Position numbers and translations under genes: made by a program
Notes under the pieces: generated by a model
What the model was told of the DNA's origin: nothing
The model's database searches: none
What the model saw: the letters and a program-made list of their open reading frames with translations, nothing else
In this document: positions 1 to 8,386 of the stretch, piece after piece
Numbering within the stretch: the first letter of the stretch is position 1
How the letters are laid out: the number at the start of each line of letters is the position of its first letter
Origin: Bacillota bacterium
Lineage (GTDB): Bacteria > Bacillota > Limnochordia > JAAZLZ01
Reading direction: 5' to 3'
DNA: 33,658 bases
Assembly (NCBI GenBank): GCA_012522085.1
Contig: JAAYLE010000115.1
Span: 1 to 33,658 of the forward strand

Positions 1-6
1 AGGGTG

Positions 7-128
7 TTTCCCGGTGGTGATAGCGGAGGGGCCACACCTGTTCCCATTCCGAACACAGCAGTTAAGCCCTCCAGCGCCCATGGTACTGCCCTGGAGACGG
101 GGTGGGAGAGTAGGTCGTCGCCGGGAAA
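7..128 (+). rRNA. rrf: 5S ribosomal RNA
   Basis: Typical bacterial 5S core (ccattccgaacacagcagttaagc...ggtactgcc...gggagagtaggtcgtcgccggga); terminal stem tttcccgg (7-14) pairs with ccgggaaa (121-128). Confidence 0.95.
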
Positions 129-136
129 ATAATTGC

Positions 137-211
137 TCCTCGGTAGCTCAATGGTAGAGCACCCGGCTGTTAACCGGGTGGTTGCAGGTTCGAGTCCTGC
201 CCGGGGAGCCA
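137..211 (+). tRNA. tRNA-Asn(GTT), CCA encoded
   Basis: Acceptor tcctcgg/ccgggga, anticodon stem cccgg-ctGTTaa-ccggg, T-arm ggttcgagtcc, 3' gCCA. Confidence 0.95.
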
Positions 212-235
212 TTTTTTATTGCCAGCTTGGTCTTT

Positions 236-270
236 TGGCCCCTTGGGTAAACTCGAGGGGCCATGTTTTA
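236..270 (+). terminator. Likely terminator of the 5S/tRNA transcript
   Basis: 8-bp inverted repeat TGGCCCCT (236-243) / AGGGGCCA (256-263) followed by tgtttta. Confidence 0.6.
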
Positions 271-592
271 TATGCCTGGCGAGCGTCGAACGCCCTGCAG
301 GTTGGACGCGATCGGGGCTGGCGTTGAGCACACCGCACCAGACGCTGTTTACGCGGCGATCCCGAAGAGTTCCGTCATCGATTCGCCGCGCCTTTGGCGG
401 ATCCTGTATCTAAAGGGCGCCTTCCGGTGGCGCTACCGCGGCGGTTGATAGCCTGAAGGTGCCGGGGGGAGGGCAGCAGGAGAAATCGCCGGGGGGAAAG
501 GAATGGGGTAGGCGGGCATTGAATACGTGTGATGATGGAGCACGGGGTGCCTAGTACAGGTTTCCCCAGGAAAAGGTAAGGAGGGTCGGTCG

Positions 593-1801
593 TTGGTTCA
601 GAATGTTATCATTTCTCTTGGGCATGCGGTGATCGATTTCTACATGAACATGCTTCCTTCCCTCATGCCCTTCATTATGACGAAGTATGGCTTAACCTTT
701 ACCCAGGTTGGGCTAATCATTGCGGTGAGGGCCGCGGCCGGTTCGTTCACACAGCCGCTGTTTGGGTTGTTCGTCGACCGGAAGGGGAGCGGCAGGACGC
801 TGATTTTGAGTCTCATTTGGACATCGGTCATCATGTCTTTGATCGGGGTTGCCCCGGGCTACTGGTGGCTTTTGGTGATCACCGCCTTCGGCCCCCTCGC
901 TTGTGCTCTCTATCATCCCCTCGGTTCGGCTTTGCTGCGTGAAGGCAGTGCACCGGAGAGTGTTGGCACTTTGACTTCGTTATACATCGTGGCGGGCAGC
1001 GTTGGCTATGCTCTTGCCCCGATAGTGTCTGTCGCGATTGTCTCCCGACTGGGTTTGCCCGGGACGCTTTTTTTATGTATCCCGGGACTGGCCGTTGCCG
1101 TTGTTCTGATCGCCATGGGCGTTCTCGATGCCAGGCTGGGCCGGGAAACCGCCATACCCGTTGAAGCGGCTTCGGAGAAAGATGGGGCGAAGTCGATCTT
1201 TGACCGCAGCCAATGGCTTGCTTCCTCGGGGCAGGTCCTCATGCTAAGCACTACTGCCATCTTGCGATCATGGGCGTACGTAGGGCTGGTCAACTTCCTC
1301 CCCATCTATTATGTATCGAGGGGCTACAGCCCTGAATACGGCAGCTACATGCTCAGTCTGTTTCTAATATCGGGATCTGTCGGCACTCTGCTGGGCGGGC
1401 GCTTGTCCGACCAGTGGGGGCGGCGTCCGGTTACTGCCGGCTCGCTGGTATTGGCTCTTTTTTGCCTAGCCAGCTATCTGCACAGTAGCGGTGCTGCGGA
1501 AATCATCCTGCTGGCGGCGACGGGATTCACCCTCTTGTCCTCCATGTCGGTGACCACTGTTCACGCCCAAGAGCTCATGGTTGGTCATACGGGCATGGCA
1601 GCCGGTTTGATGATGGGGCTGGTCTATGGACTGGGCGGGATTGGCGCTTCTTTCAGCGGCCGGATCGCGGATGTCTACAGCTTGCATACGGCCCTCCTGA
1701 CGCTGGTAGTCGTTCTTATTCCCGCGATCATCACTGTTTTAGTGGTGCCGGATCCTCACTTGGATGCGCTCAAGTCTCAGGAAGCCTCCTCCGGTGTCTA
1801 G
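593..1801 (+). CDS. MFS transporter, fosmidomycin-resistance (Fsr)-like
   Basis: 402-aa ORF with about 12 hydrophobic segments; N-terminus SLGHAVIDFYMNMLPSLMPFIMTKYGLTFTQVGL resembles Fsr-type MFS proteins; TTG start after ggagg-type RBS. Confidence 0.8.
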   Translation: MVQNVIISLGHAVIDFYMNMLPSLMPFIMTKYGLTFTQVGLIIAVRAAAGSFTQPLFGLFVDRKGSGRTLILSLIWTSVIMSLIGVAPGYWWLLVITAFGPLACALYHPLGSALLREGSAPESVGTLTSLYIVAGSVGYALAPIVSVAIVSRLGLPGTLFLCIPGLAVAVVLIAMGVLDARLGRETAIPVEAASEKDGAKSIFDRSQWLASSGQVLMLSTTAILRSWAYVGLVNFLPIYYVSRGYSPEYGSYMLSLFLISGSVGTLLGGRLSDQWGRRPVTAGSLVLALFCLASYLHSSGAAEIILLAATGFTLLSSMSVTTVHAQELMVGHTGMAAGLMMGLVYGLGGIGASFSGRIADVYSLHTALLTLVVVLIPAIITVLVVPDPHLDALKSQEASSGV

Positions 1802-3024
1802 CTGCTTGGCGCTTGTTTTTCCTGAAAAGTGCCTCGCCAGCGGAGCAGCAGTCCGGTGGTCGAGAGGAGGAGAACCCCGGCGAGCAAGAAGGAGTTGTCG
1901 ATGCCCACTAGCTGGGAGGTAATGCCAAAAAAGACTGGATTGACAAATTGGGCCAGGCGGTTGCCGGTCATTCTGATCCCCATGGCAAAACCAAGTTCAT
2001 GGGGATCTGTGTTGGCGGCAACCGCGATCATGCTGAGGGGCTGGGTAAGCCCCATCCCTGCTCCCATTAGGCCGGAGGCCAGGGCGAGGGGCCAAAAGCT
2101 GGACAACAATGGCGTCAGCAAGACCCCGGCAGCCATCAGGGCCATGCCGCCCAGCAGGCTGAAGTAGTGGCCAAAGCGTTCACAGATCATGGGGATGAAC
2201 AACCGGATGGTGATGGCCATTAGAGAGCGGACGGAGAGCAGAACGCCGATAATAGTCACCGAGAAGCCGAGGTGGTCGAGATAAAGGGGGTAGAAAGCGT
2301 CTCGGAGGCCCTCGACGAACAGGACTACGAAACTAGACGCAATGGCTGTTTTCACCCCATCATTGGCCAGCAGCCTCGGCACTTGGTGCAAATCGCCCAC
2401 AAAGCTTCGACTTGCGGCGTGGACCTCCCTTGTCTCCCGCAGGTTTACCGCCATGAGGATCGGTATGACCGAGATCAAGGCGCTAATGACGATTGTCGGC
2501 CGGTATCCCAGAGCATCCACCAGCCGGCCCCCGATCAAGGGGCCGAACAGCTGTCCGGCGGAAGATGCGGTGGTAAACAGGCCGAAATGTGCGTCCCTGT
2601 CCCTGCCCTCCCCTATAGAGCCGATGAAGGTTTGGATGGCAACTATCACTAGCAGCTGGGAGATCCCCATGATTGCCTGGCTGATGCTCAAGACCACCAG
2701 GTTCGGGACGGATGAGGCCAAGAACAGCCCAGCGGCCCCCCCAATGGACCCTAAGAGGATCAACCGCTTCGTACCCCATAAGTCTGTTAGAATGCCCGTG
2801 GGAATGGCAAGAAAAAAGGGCAGAACAGCAAAAGATGAGACCACTAGCCCCACCGCAAGGGTTGAAGCCCCCAAGGATGCAGCATAAAGGGGGATGAAGG
2901 GCTTAACCGCAGTAAGGGCAGTAAAGCTCAGGACGGTAATGAGGTTGATCAGCAGCAGTTGGCGGCCCATCTCTCGCGGGGCCGGCGCATTCTGCAATGA
3001 GAGGTTCTCCTGGGGCAAGTCCAT
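1798..3024 (-). CDS. MFS transporter (multidrug efflux type)
   Basis: 408-aa ORF, polytopic; MFS loop motif GILTDLWGTKRLILLG. Confidence 0.85.
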   Translation of the reverse strand: MDLPQENLSLQNAPAPREMGRQLLLINLITVLSFTALTAVKPFIPLYAASLGASTLAVGLVVSSFAVLPFFLAIPTGILTDLWGTKRLILLGSIGGAAGLFLASSVPNLVVLSISQAIMGISQLLVIVAIQTFIGSIGEGRDRDAHFGLFTTASSAGQLFGPLIGGRLVDALGYRPTIVISALISVIPILMAVNLRETREVHAASRSFVGDLHQVPRLLANDGVKTAIASSFVVLFVEGLRDAFYPLYLDHLGFSVTIIGVLLSVRSLMAITIRLFIPMICERFGHYFSLLGGMALMAAGVLLTPLLSSFWPLALASGLMGAGMGLTQPLSMIAVAANTDPHELGFAMGIRMTGNRLAQFVNPVFFGITSQLVGIDNSFLLAGVLLLSTTGLLLRWRGTFQEKQAPSS

Positions 3025-3386
3025 ATCAGTCCCCTTGGCAAGTCTTAGGTTCGATTGTTCTCATCCGCACCTCAACTTCTACGGTGGAGGTTGATTTGCC
3101 TGCAAGCGGATTGTGGACTTTCAAAATCTTGCATTGCTTTGCTAAGGCGGCTAAAATGATTTCCTTATTACGACCCGGCGATTCGACCCCTTATCATTGA
3201 GGGCGGATCCCGTTCAAGAGCTGAACCGTCTTCCCCTTCAAATTGGATATTTCCTTCATGATGCCTTGAGCACCTTGATCTGGAAGGTGCGGGATGATCT
3301 CGTCCCCCGCCCTCGTTCCAGGAGGAATTCCGAGTCGGCGAGCAGAAGTACCCATGGAATTACTAGACGAGGGAGGCCTACGATCC

Positions 3387-4532
3387 ATGAACTCTGCCGA
3401 ACGAATCTTGACGGCCCTCGACCATAAGGAACCGGATCGCATTCCTTTTGATTTGGGGGCTACCCATAGCACCGGGATCAATGTTCACGCTTATAGTGCT
3501 CTGCTGAAGCATTTGGGCATAGAGGACGAGGTGAAACTCACCAACCTCTCTTCCCAGCTGGCCGACGTTGGGGATCAGCTCCGCGATCGGTGGAAGATTG
3601 ATACCAAGGGGCTTTTCCCCCGCAGCCCATCGACGTGGAAGCTCAAGATAGAGGAAGAGGGAGACTACCTGAGCTACTACGATGAATGGGGCATTAAGTG
3701 GATGATGCCAAAAGAGGGCGGCCATTACTACGACATGAGAGAGCACCCTCTGCAGGGCTGCACCATTGAAGACTTGGATAAGTTCCCCTGGCCCAATCCT
3801 CGCGACGCGGCGCGGGTTGAAGGACTTAGGGATGAGGCGATCAAGGCGAGGGAATCTGGCCGCGCCGTGCTTATGGGCGGAACAATCGGGAACGGCTTCC
3901 TCCATACGGGGAATTGGCTCGAAGGCTACGAGGACTTCTTCTCCGATCTGGCCGGTGACCCCGATAAGGCATGCAAGTTGATGGATAAGGTGTTGGAGCT
4001 CAAGTTGGAGTATTGGGACATGGTGCTGGAGGAGATAGGCGATCTCATCCACATCGTGTGTGAACTGGACGACCTGGGCACCCAGGGCGGACCGCTGATT
4101 TCTCCAGATATGTATCGCCGGCTGATCAAGCCGCGGCAGCAGCAATTGTACTCGTTCATTAAGAAGCGAGCTCCCCATGCAAAAATTTTCTACCACTCCT
4201 GTGGAAGCGTTTACCACTTCATCGGCGACCTGATCGAAGCAGGTGTTGACATCCTCAATCCCGTGCAGGTAGCGGCAGCCGACATGGACTCAAAGCGGCT
4301 AAAGAAAGAATTTGGCAATGACATCGTCTTCTGGGGAGGCGGCGTTGATACCCAGCGGGTGCTTCCCTATGGCACGCCCCAAGAGGTTAGGGACGAAGTG
4401 AAGCGGCGGATAGACGATCTTGCGCCAGGAGGAGGCTTTGTGTTCGCCACGGTGCACAATATCCAGGGAGATGTGCCTCCGGAAAATATTGTGGCGATGT
4501 GGGAAACCCTGCAGGAGTACGGACGCTATTAA
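3387..4532 (+). CDS. Uroporphyrinogen decarboxylase (URO-D) family protein / putative corrinoid methyltransferase
   Basis: MNSAERILTALDHKEPDRIPFDLG start, HSCGSVYHFIGDLIEAGVDILNPVQ and FVFATVHNIQGDVPPENI motifs; ATG 3387 preceded by gagggagg. The ORF track extends upstream to 3294. Confidence 0.85.
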   Translation: MNSAERILTALDHKEPDRIPFDLGATHSTGINVHAYSALLKHLGIEDEVKLTNLSSQLADVGDQLRDRWKIDTKGLFPRSPSTWKLKIEEEGDYLSYYDEWGIKWMMPKEGGHYYDMREHPLQGCTIEDLDKFPWPNPRDAARVEGLRDEAIKARESGRAVLMGGTIGNGFLHTGNWLEGYEDFFSDLAGDPDKACKLMDKVLELKLEYWDMVLEEIGDLIHIVCELDDLGTQGGPLISPDMYRRLIKPRQQQLYSFIKKRAPHAKIFYHSCGSVYHFIGDLIEAGVDILNPVQVAAADMDSKRLKKEFGNDIVFWGGGVDTQRVLPYGTPQEVRDEVKRRIDDLAPGGGFVFATVHNIQGDVPPENIVAMWETLQEYGRY

Positions 4533-4533
4533 A

Positions 4534-4577
4534 CGAAAACTGGTACGGGACGTCGGTTCGTCCCGTACCAGTTTTCG
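4534..4577. terminator. Strong 19-bp hairpin immediately after the URO-D stop
   Basis: Perfect inverted repeat cgaaaactggtacgggacg (4534-4552) / cgtcccgtaccagttttcg (4559-4577), loop tcggtt. Confidence 0.75.
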
Positions 4578-4701
4578 GGGCAGGTTTAAACGCTGATGCC
4601 CGCCCCATCACGTCAGCCGCCACAGCCGACCGTTCGCACTAGGATTATCGGCAAGCCTGCCGAGAGACTTGAGATAAAAATTACAGATATATTTTCTTAC
4701 A

Positions 4702-4777
4702 CGGCCTGAGATGGAAGGAATTTATTTCCGAAAGGAGAATAAATTAGTACAATATCAATCAGGCCGCTCTGGGGAGC
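4702..4777 (+). other. Candidate structured 5' leader RNA upstream of the small ORF
   Basis: Nested pairing: cggcctga (4702-4709)/tcaggccg (4759-4766) encloses aatttatt-tcc[gaaa]gga-g-aataaatt (4719-4745, GNRA loop); then gctc[tggg]gagc (4766-4777). Confidence 0.4.
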
Positions 4778-4830
4778 AGCACGCATCTTTATCTAGAACG
4801 GCTTAAGTTCTTACAGGGAGGTGAAACCAA

Positions 4831-4911
4831 ATGAAGTGGCGCATCATGTATTATCTGATGGCTATTGCTTCTTTCGTGATTGCTTCGGGAGCCGGTTGGA
4901 AGTGGAACTAG
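4831..4911 (+). CDS. Small hydrophobic protein, 26 aa (MKWRIMYYLMAIASFVIASGAGWKWN)
   Basis: ATG 8 nt after gggaggtg RBS; single hydrophobic segment; hairpin follows. Below the ORF-track size cut-off. Confidence 0.55.
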   Translation: MKWRIMYYLMAIASFVIASGAGWKWN

Positions 4912-4961
4912 GACGGGGTGCCAGCCCGATCACATGAGGTGAGCCGCCACAGCACACCAGC

Positions 4962-5018
4962 GCCCGCAGGAAGCGATCAGACCTGCCCGAAATAGGGAGC
5001 GCTCCTGCGGGCTTTCCC
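4962..5018 (+). terminator. Likely terminator after the small ORF
   Basis: Inverted repeat gcccgcaggaagcg (4962-4975) / cgctcctgcgggc (5000-5012) then tttccctcc. Confidence 0.5.
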
Positions 5019-5088
5019 TCCTTGACGTTCGTTCTTGGAGGTTGTTGCCGCTAAGTGCGCAATATGATCGGGTGGGAGGTTAGGCTTC

Positions 5089-6378
5089 GTGTCCGATGCA
5101 TCGACTCGGCTGTTGACCCTATACGTCTCATTGACGTCTTTGGTGGCGCTGCCTTTTCTGGTCAACGCGCTGCCTGCTCTGCCCGGGGTGTTGACCCCTA
5201 GCTTTCTGTTTTTCTGGTTTTTTACCTCCGTCGCCGAGAAATGGCCTGTGACTATGCCCCTGAGGAATCTGGGCGACCAAGAAGGCCAAGCGGTTGCAGT
5301 GTCGACAGCCTTTTATTTCGCAGCCATCATTGTCTTTGGGACCGATACTGCTGTCCTGATGGCTGCGCTCGCGGTTTGCACCGGTGAGATACTCCGGGGC
5401 AAATCATTCATGAAGACTGTTTTCAACGTGAGTCAGTATGTTATCTGTACGGCGGCCGCCGGACGGGCTTATGAACTGTTTGCCGCTCCCGGTCCTTTTA
5501 TGCTCGCGGAGGATTGGCCGGGACTCTTGGCTGCGGCGCTGGTTTTCATGGGCTTGAATGTGTTTTTCACCCTAGGCGCCGTCTCTCTCTCCCTGGGAAG
5601 GTCTCTGATTGAGATTTGGCAGATGACCAACAAGACGGTTGTGGTCCATGACATTGCCCTGTATCCTTTGGGCGCCATGGCTGCCTTCGTCTACCAACGG
5701 GAGCCTTTGGCCATTGCCTTGCTGTTCTTGCCTCTGCTCATCATCCACTATGCCTTTAGAACCTTCAGCAATCTGCAGGTGGAGACCAGGAAAGTCCTCG
5801 AGGCATTAGCCGACAGCATTGATATGCGGGATGGTTATACATATCGACACTCCCAACGGGTTGCCGAGTGGGCGGAGCGGATAGGGGAGGCGATGGGTCT
5901 GCAGGCGGAAGACACGAGCTTGATCGTGTCGGCAGCCCGGATTCACGATCTAGGCAAGGTGTCCTGGGACAACGACATCTTAGCTAAACCGGGACCGTTG
6001 ACGCCGGAAGAATGGGAGTTTGTCAAACGGCACCCTTTAGTTGCGGTGGATATGCTCAAGGACTTGAGCCTTTACCGGGATGGAGTGCCTTTGATTCGTC
6101 ATCACCATGAACGATATGACGGCAGGGGCTATCCTGATGGACTTAAGGGCGAGGAGATCCCCCTAGGAGCTCGGATCATTACGGTGGCCGACGCATATGA
6201 TGCGATGACCACCGACCGACCATACAGGGGAGCCTGCAGCCCCAATGAAGCCTTGGAGCGGCTGCGGGAAGGAGCGGGCGCTCAGTTCGACCCTAAAGTG
6301 GTGGAGGCCTTTTGCCAGGTTTGGGCAGCCGAGGAGAAATCCCTCGAGCCCTCTGGACAACTGCGGCTGGCCCGCTAA
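5089..6378 (+). CDS. HD-GYP domain protein with N-terminal membrane sensor region (putative c-di-GMP phosphodiesterase)
   Basis: HD-GYP motifs: HSQRVAEWAERIG, HDLGKV, RHHHERYDGRGYPDGLKGEEIPLGARIITVADAYDAMTTDRPYR; several N-terminal hydrophobic segments. Confidence 0.92.
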   Translation: MSDASTRLLTLYVSLTSLVALPFLVNALPALPGVLTPSFLFFWFFTSVAEKWPVTMPLRNLGDQEGQAVAVSTAFYFAAIIVFGTDTAVLMAALAVCTGEILRGKSFMKTVFNVSQYVICTAAAGRAYELFAAPGPFMLAEDWPGLLAAALVFMGLNVFFTLGAVSLSLGRSLIEIWQMTNKTVVVHDIALYPLGAMAAFVYQREPLAIALLFLPLLIIHYAFRTFSNLQVETRKVLEALADSIDMRDGYTYRHSQRVAEWAERIGEAMGLQAEDTSLIVSAARIHDLGKVSWDNDILAKPGPLTPEEWEFVKRHPLVAVDMLKDLSLYRDGVPLIRHHHERYDGRGYPDGLKGEEIPLGARIITVADAYDAMTTDRPYRGACSPNEALERLREGAGAQFDPKVVEAFCQVWAAEEKSLEPSGQLRLAR

Positions 6379-6403
6379 GACGAAACCGGTTAGGAGGACT
6401 TGT

Positions 6404-6961
6404 GTGTTCATTCCATTCCTTGTGGGTGCAGTCCTAGCTGCGTCATTATTGACTGGAGGCTCCCTCAAAGGGCTCGTCCAGGCCAAAATCCGGGGGAGCG
6501 TTCTTTTTTTCCTGCCCCTTTTGTTCCAGATCGTCCTGTTTCGATGGGGCGAAGACCATGTAGCTATTGGTCATATAGGAACCTATGTGCTCCTCTTGGC
6601 TGCGGTCCTCTTCAATCTCCACCTGCCCGGCATGAAGGTCATGATGTTGGGTCTTCTCAGCAATTTCCTGGTGATCGCGTACAACGGCGGCTTCATGCCC
6701 ATGTCCTTAGATGCTTTGCGGGGCGCAGGCCTATTGGAAGTGGCCGAGTACTTGCAGGGGGGCGGCACGCTCCATAACGGAATCGCCATGTCCGAGGGGA
6801 CGCGTCTGTGGTTCTTGGGGGACATCTTCTATCTGCCCCCTCCTTTCCCATTTCCCAATGTGGTCAGCGTTGGGGATCTGCTTCTGGTCGTCGGAGGCGG
6901 CATTCTCTGCTGGCAGCTGACCCGCGTCGCGAGGAATCGGCGAAGTCAATCCCACTCCTGA
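6404..6961 (+). CDS. DUF5317-like membrane protein
   Basis: GTG start after taggaggac; FIPFLVGAVLAASLLTGGSLKGLVQAKIRGSVLFFLPLLFQIVLF, conserved NGGFMPMS and FLGDIF-PPPFPFPNVVSVGD. ORF track extends too far upstream (6245). Confidence 0.75.
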   Translation: MFIPFLVGAVLAASLLTGGSLKGLVQAKIRGSVLFFLPLLFQIVLFRWGEDHVAIGHIGTYVLLLAAVLFNLHLPGMKVMMLGLLSNFLVIAYNGGFMPMSLDALRGAGLLEVAEYLQGGGTLHNGIAMSEGTRLWFLGDIFYLPPPFPFPNVVSVGDLLLVVGGGILCWQLTRVARNRRSQSHS

Positions 6962-7146
6962 AAAAAGCTCCTCTAGAATGGGAACGTCACTGAAGTTGAT
7001 CGGCGCGTAACCGGCGCGCAGGAAAGATTTCTTCGCCGTCAGGAACTGAGGGAGACTATTTCCGCGTCGCGGTGTCCATGCAGCCCTCCGATGGGAGAGT
7101 TGATCGCCGCCGGGAAGGGGGCCAGTCACAGGCCCCGCTATCGTTC

Positions 7147-7632
7147 TTATCCCAAGACTGATGCGGCCAGCCCCGCCAGGAGGGGAAGGAGGCAGGTCAA
7201 AGAAAGCCGCAGCGCGGTAAATCTCGGCCCCATCAGGGGAAGCTCAAAGGGAAACAGGGACAGATTGGCTATGGACCAGGCCGTTACGAAGGCAACGCAG
7301 GGCCCAAGACCTGCTCCGGCGCGAAAGAGTCCTCCAATGATAGGAAAGATCACGTAGGGCGGTCCGGCAACGAGGACCCCGGCCGCAATGGCGATGACGA
7401 TCGCCTGCAGCCCCGCTTCCTGGCCCAGCCAGGCGCTGATCAGCTCCGGGGAGATCAGGGCATCCAACAAGCCGACAATCAAGAAAGCCGGGAGTAGGCT
7501 TGGCCCCATCATTCTCAGAAGACGAAGACCTTCCGCAAGCCCCTGGCGAGTCTGCTCCGGGCCGACTCTCTTGTTGGCCGCTAGGGTCAACAAGGCGGCG
7601 GCGGCAAACATAACAATGGTGATAGTGAGCAT
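7147..7632 (-). CDS. Half-size permease, ArsP/DUF318-like, copy B
   Basis: 161 aa; GPSLLPAFLIVGLLDALISPELISAWLGQEAGLQAI...GPPYVIFPI parallels the upstream copy. Confidence 0.65.
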   Translation of the reverse strand: MLTITIVMFAAAALLTLAANKRVGPEQTRQGLAEGLRLLRMMGPSLLPAFLIVGLLDALISPELISAWLGQEAGLQAIVIAIAAGVLVAGPPYVIFPIIGGLFRAGAGLGPCVAFVTAWSIANLSLFPFELPLMGPRFTALRLSLTCLLPLLAGLAASVLG

Positions 7633-7633
7633 A

Positions 7634-8158
7634 TCAGGAAGCCTCCTTGTCGGGCAGTCCGGGGGCCGTTGGCGCGATCAAGGAAGCGACGACGGCCAGC
7701 AGCAGTGGAAAGAAGCACGTAAGTCCAAACCGGACCATGGTGAGCCGGGGCCCCAATAGGGGGAACTCCACCAACAGCCTTTCCAGGCTCGAGAGCTGCT
7801 TGCCCAGAACGAAGGCCATGAGGGGTCCCATGCCGATGCCGGACTGGAGAAGCGATAGGGCGATCGGGTAGTAGACGTACGGCCCGCCTGGGATCAAAGA
7901 ACCGGCCAGCCAGCCGATGAACAGCCCCCGCCAGCCTGCCTTGTGCCCAAGCCAATGGTTGATCAGCTCCGTAGTGATCAAGCGCTTCATCAGACCAGCG
8001 GCCAGGAAAGCGGCGGTGACCATGGGGACAACCCGAAGGAGCTGTTTAAGACCAACGGTCAAGCCGCGCCCGGCAAGGGAGGGCCCGCCCTTCCACAAGG
8101 CATAGCCCAACAGGACGGCTGTAATGAAGAAAAGGGCAGTGTTCGTCTTTCTCTGCAC
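7634..8158 (-). CDS. Half-size permease, ArsP/DUF318-like, copy A
   Basis: VPMVTAAFLAAGLMKRLITTELINHWLGHKAGWRGL...GGPYVYYPIA; probable GTG start at 8158 just after AGGAGGT (ORF track gives 8185); TGA-T-ATG junction to copy B. Confidence 0.65.
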   Translation of the reverse strand: MQRKTNTALFFITAVLLGYALWKGGPSLAGRGLTVGLKQLLRVVPMVTAAFLAAGLMKRLITTELINHWLGHKAGWRGLFIGWLAGSLIPGGPYVYYPIALSLLQSGIGMGPLMAFVLGKQLSSLERLLVEFPLLGPRLTMVRFGLTCFFPLLLAVVASLIAPTAPGLPDKEAS

Positions 8159-8386
8159 ACAACCACCTCCTGGCTCTTTGATCATGAGACTTAGCCGTAT
8201 GGGATTAGGATTCCTTGAAAGGGAGGGGAACTTGTCCGGACTTTGATTAACGGCTTTCGTGTTTTTTTGTTCATTTTGGGACGAAGAATCACATAGAAGT
8301 AGAAGGAGACTCCCTGTTTTCGTTGAATATAGTCCTATGGATAAGAAAAACGCAAATCAAGGAGAACAAGCAGGGGGGAAAGGGTT

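Noticed and set aside
133-448. Three 61-64 aa ORFs across the tRNA-Asn and downstream spacer
   Set aside because: They overlap the tRNA and terminator, lack RBS and have no protein-like composition; spurious.
2342-2887. 181-aa plus-strand ORF opposite the second MFS gene
   Set aside because: Antisense shadow ORF.
3378-4217. 279-aa minus-strand ORF inside the URO-D gene
   Set aside because: Antisense shadow ORF of a confidently recognised gene; no recognisable motifs.
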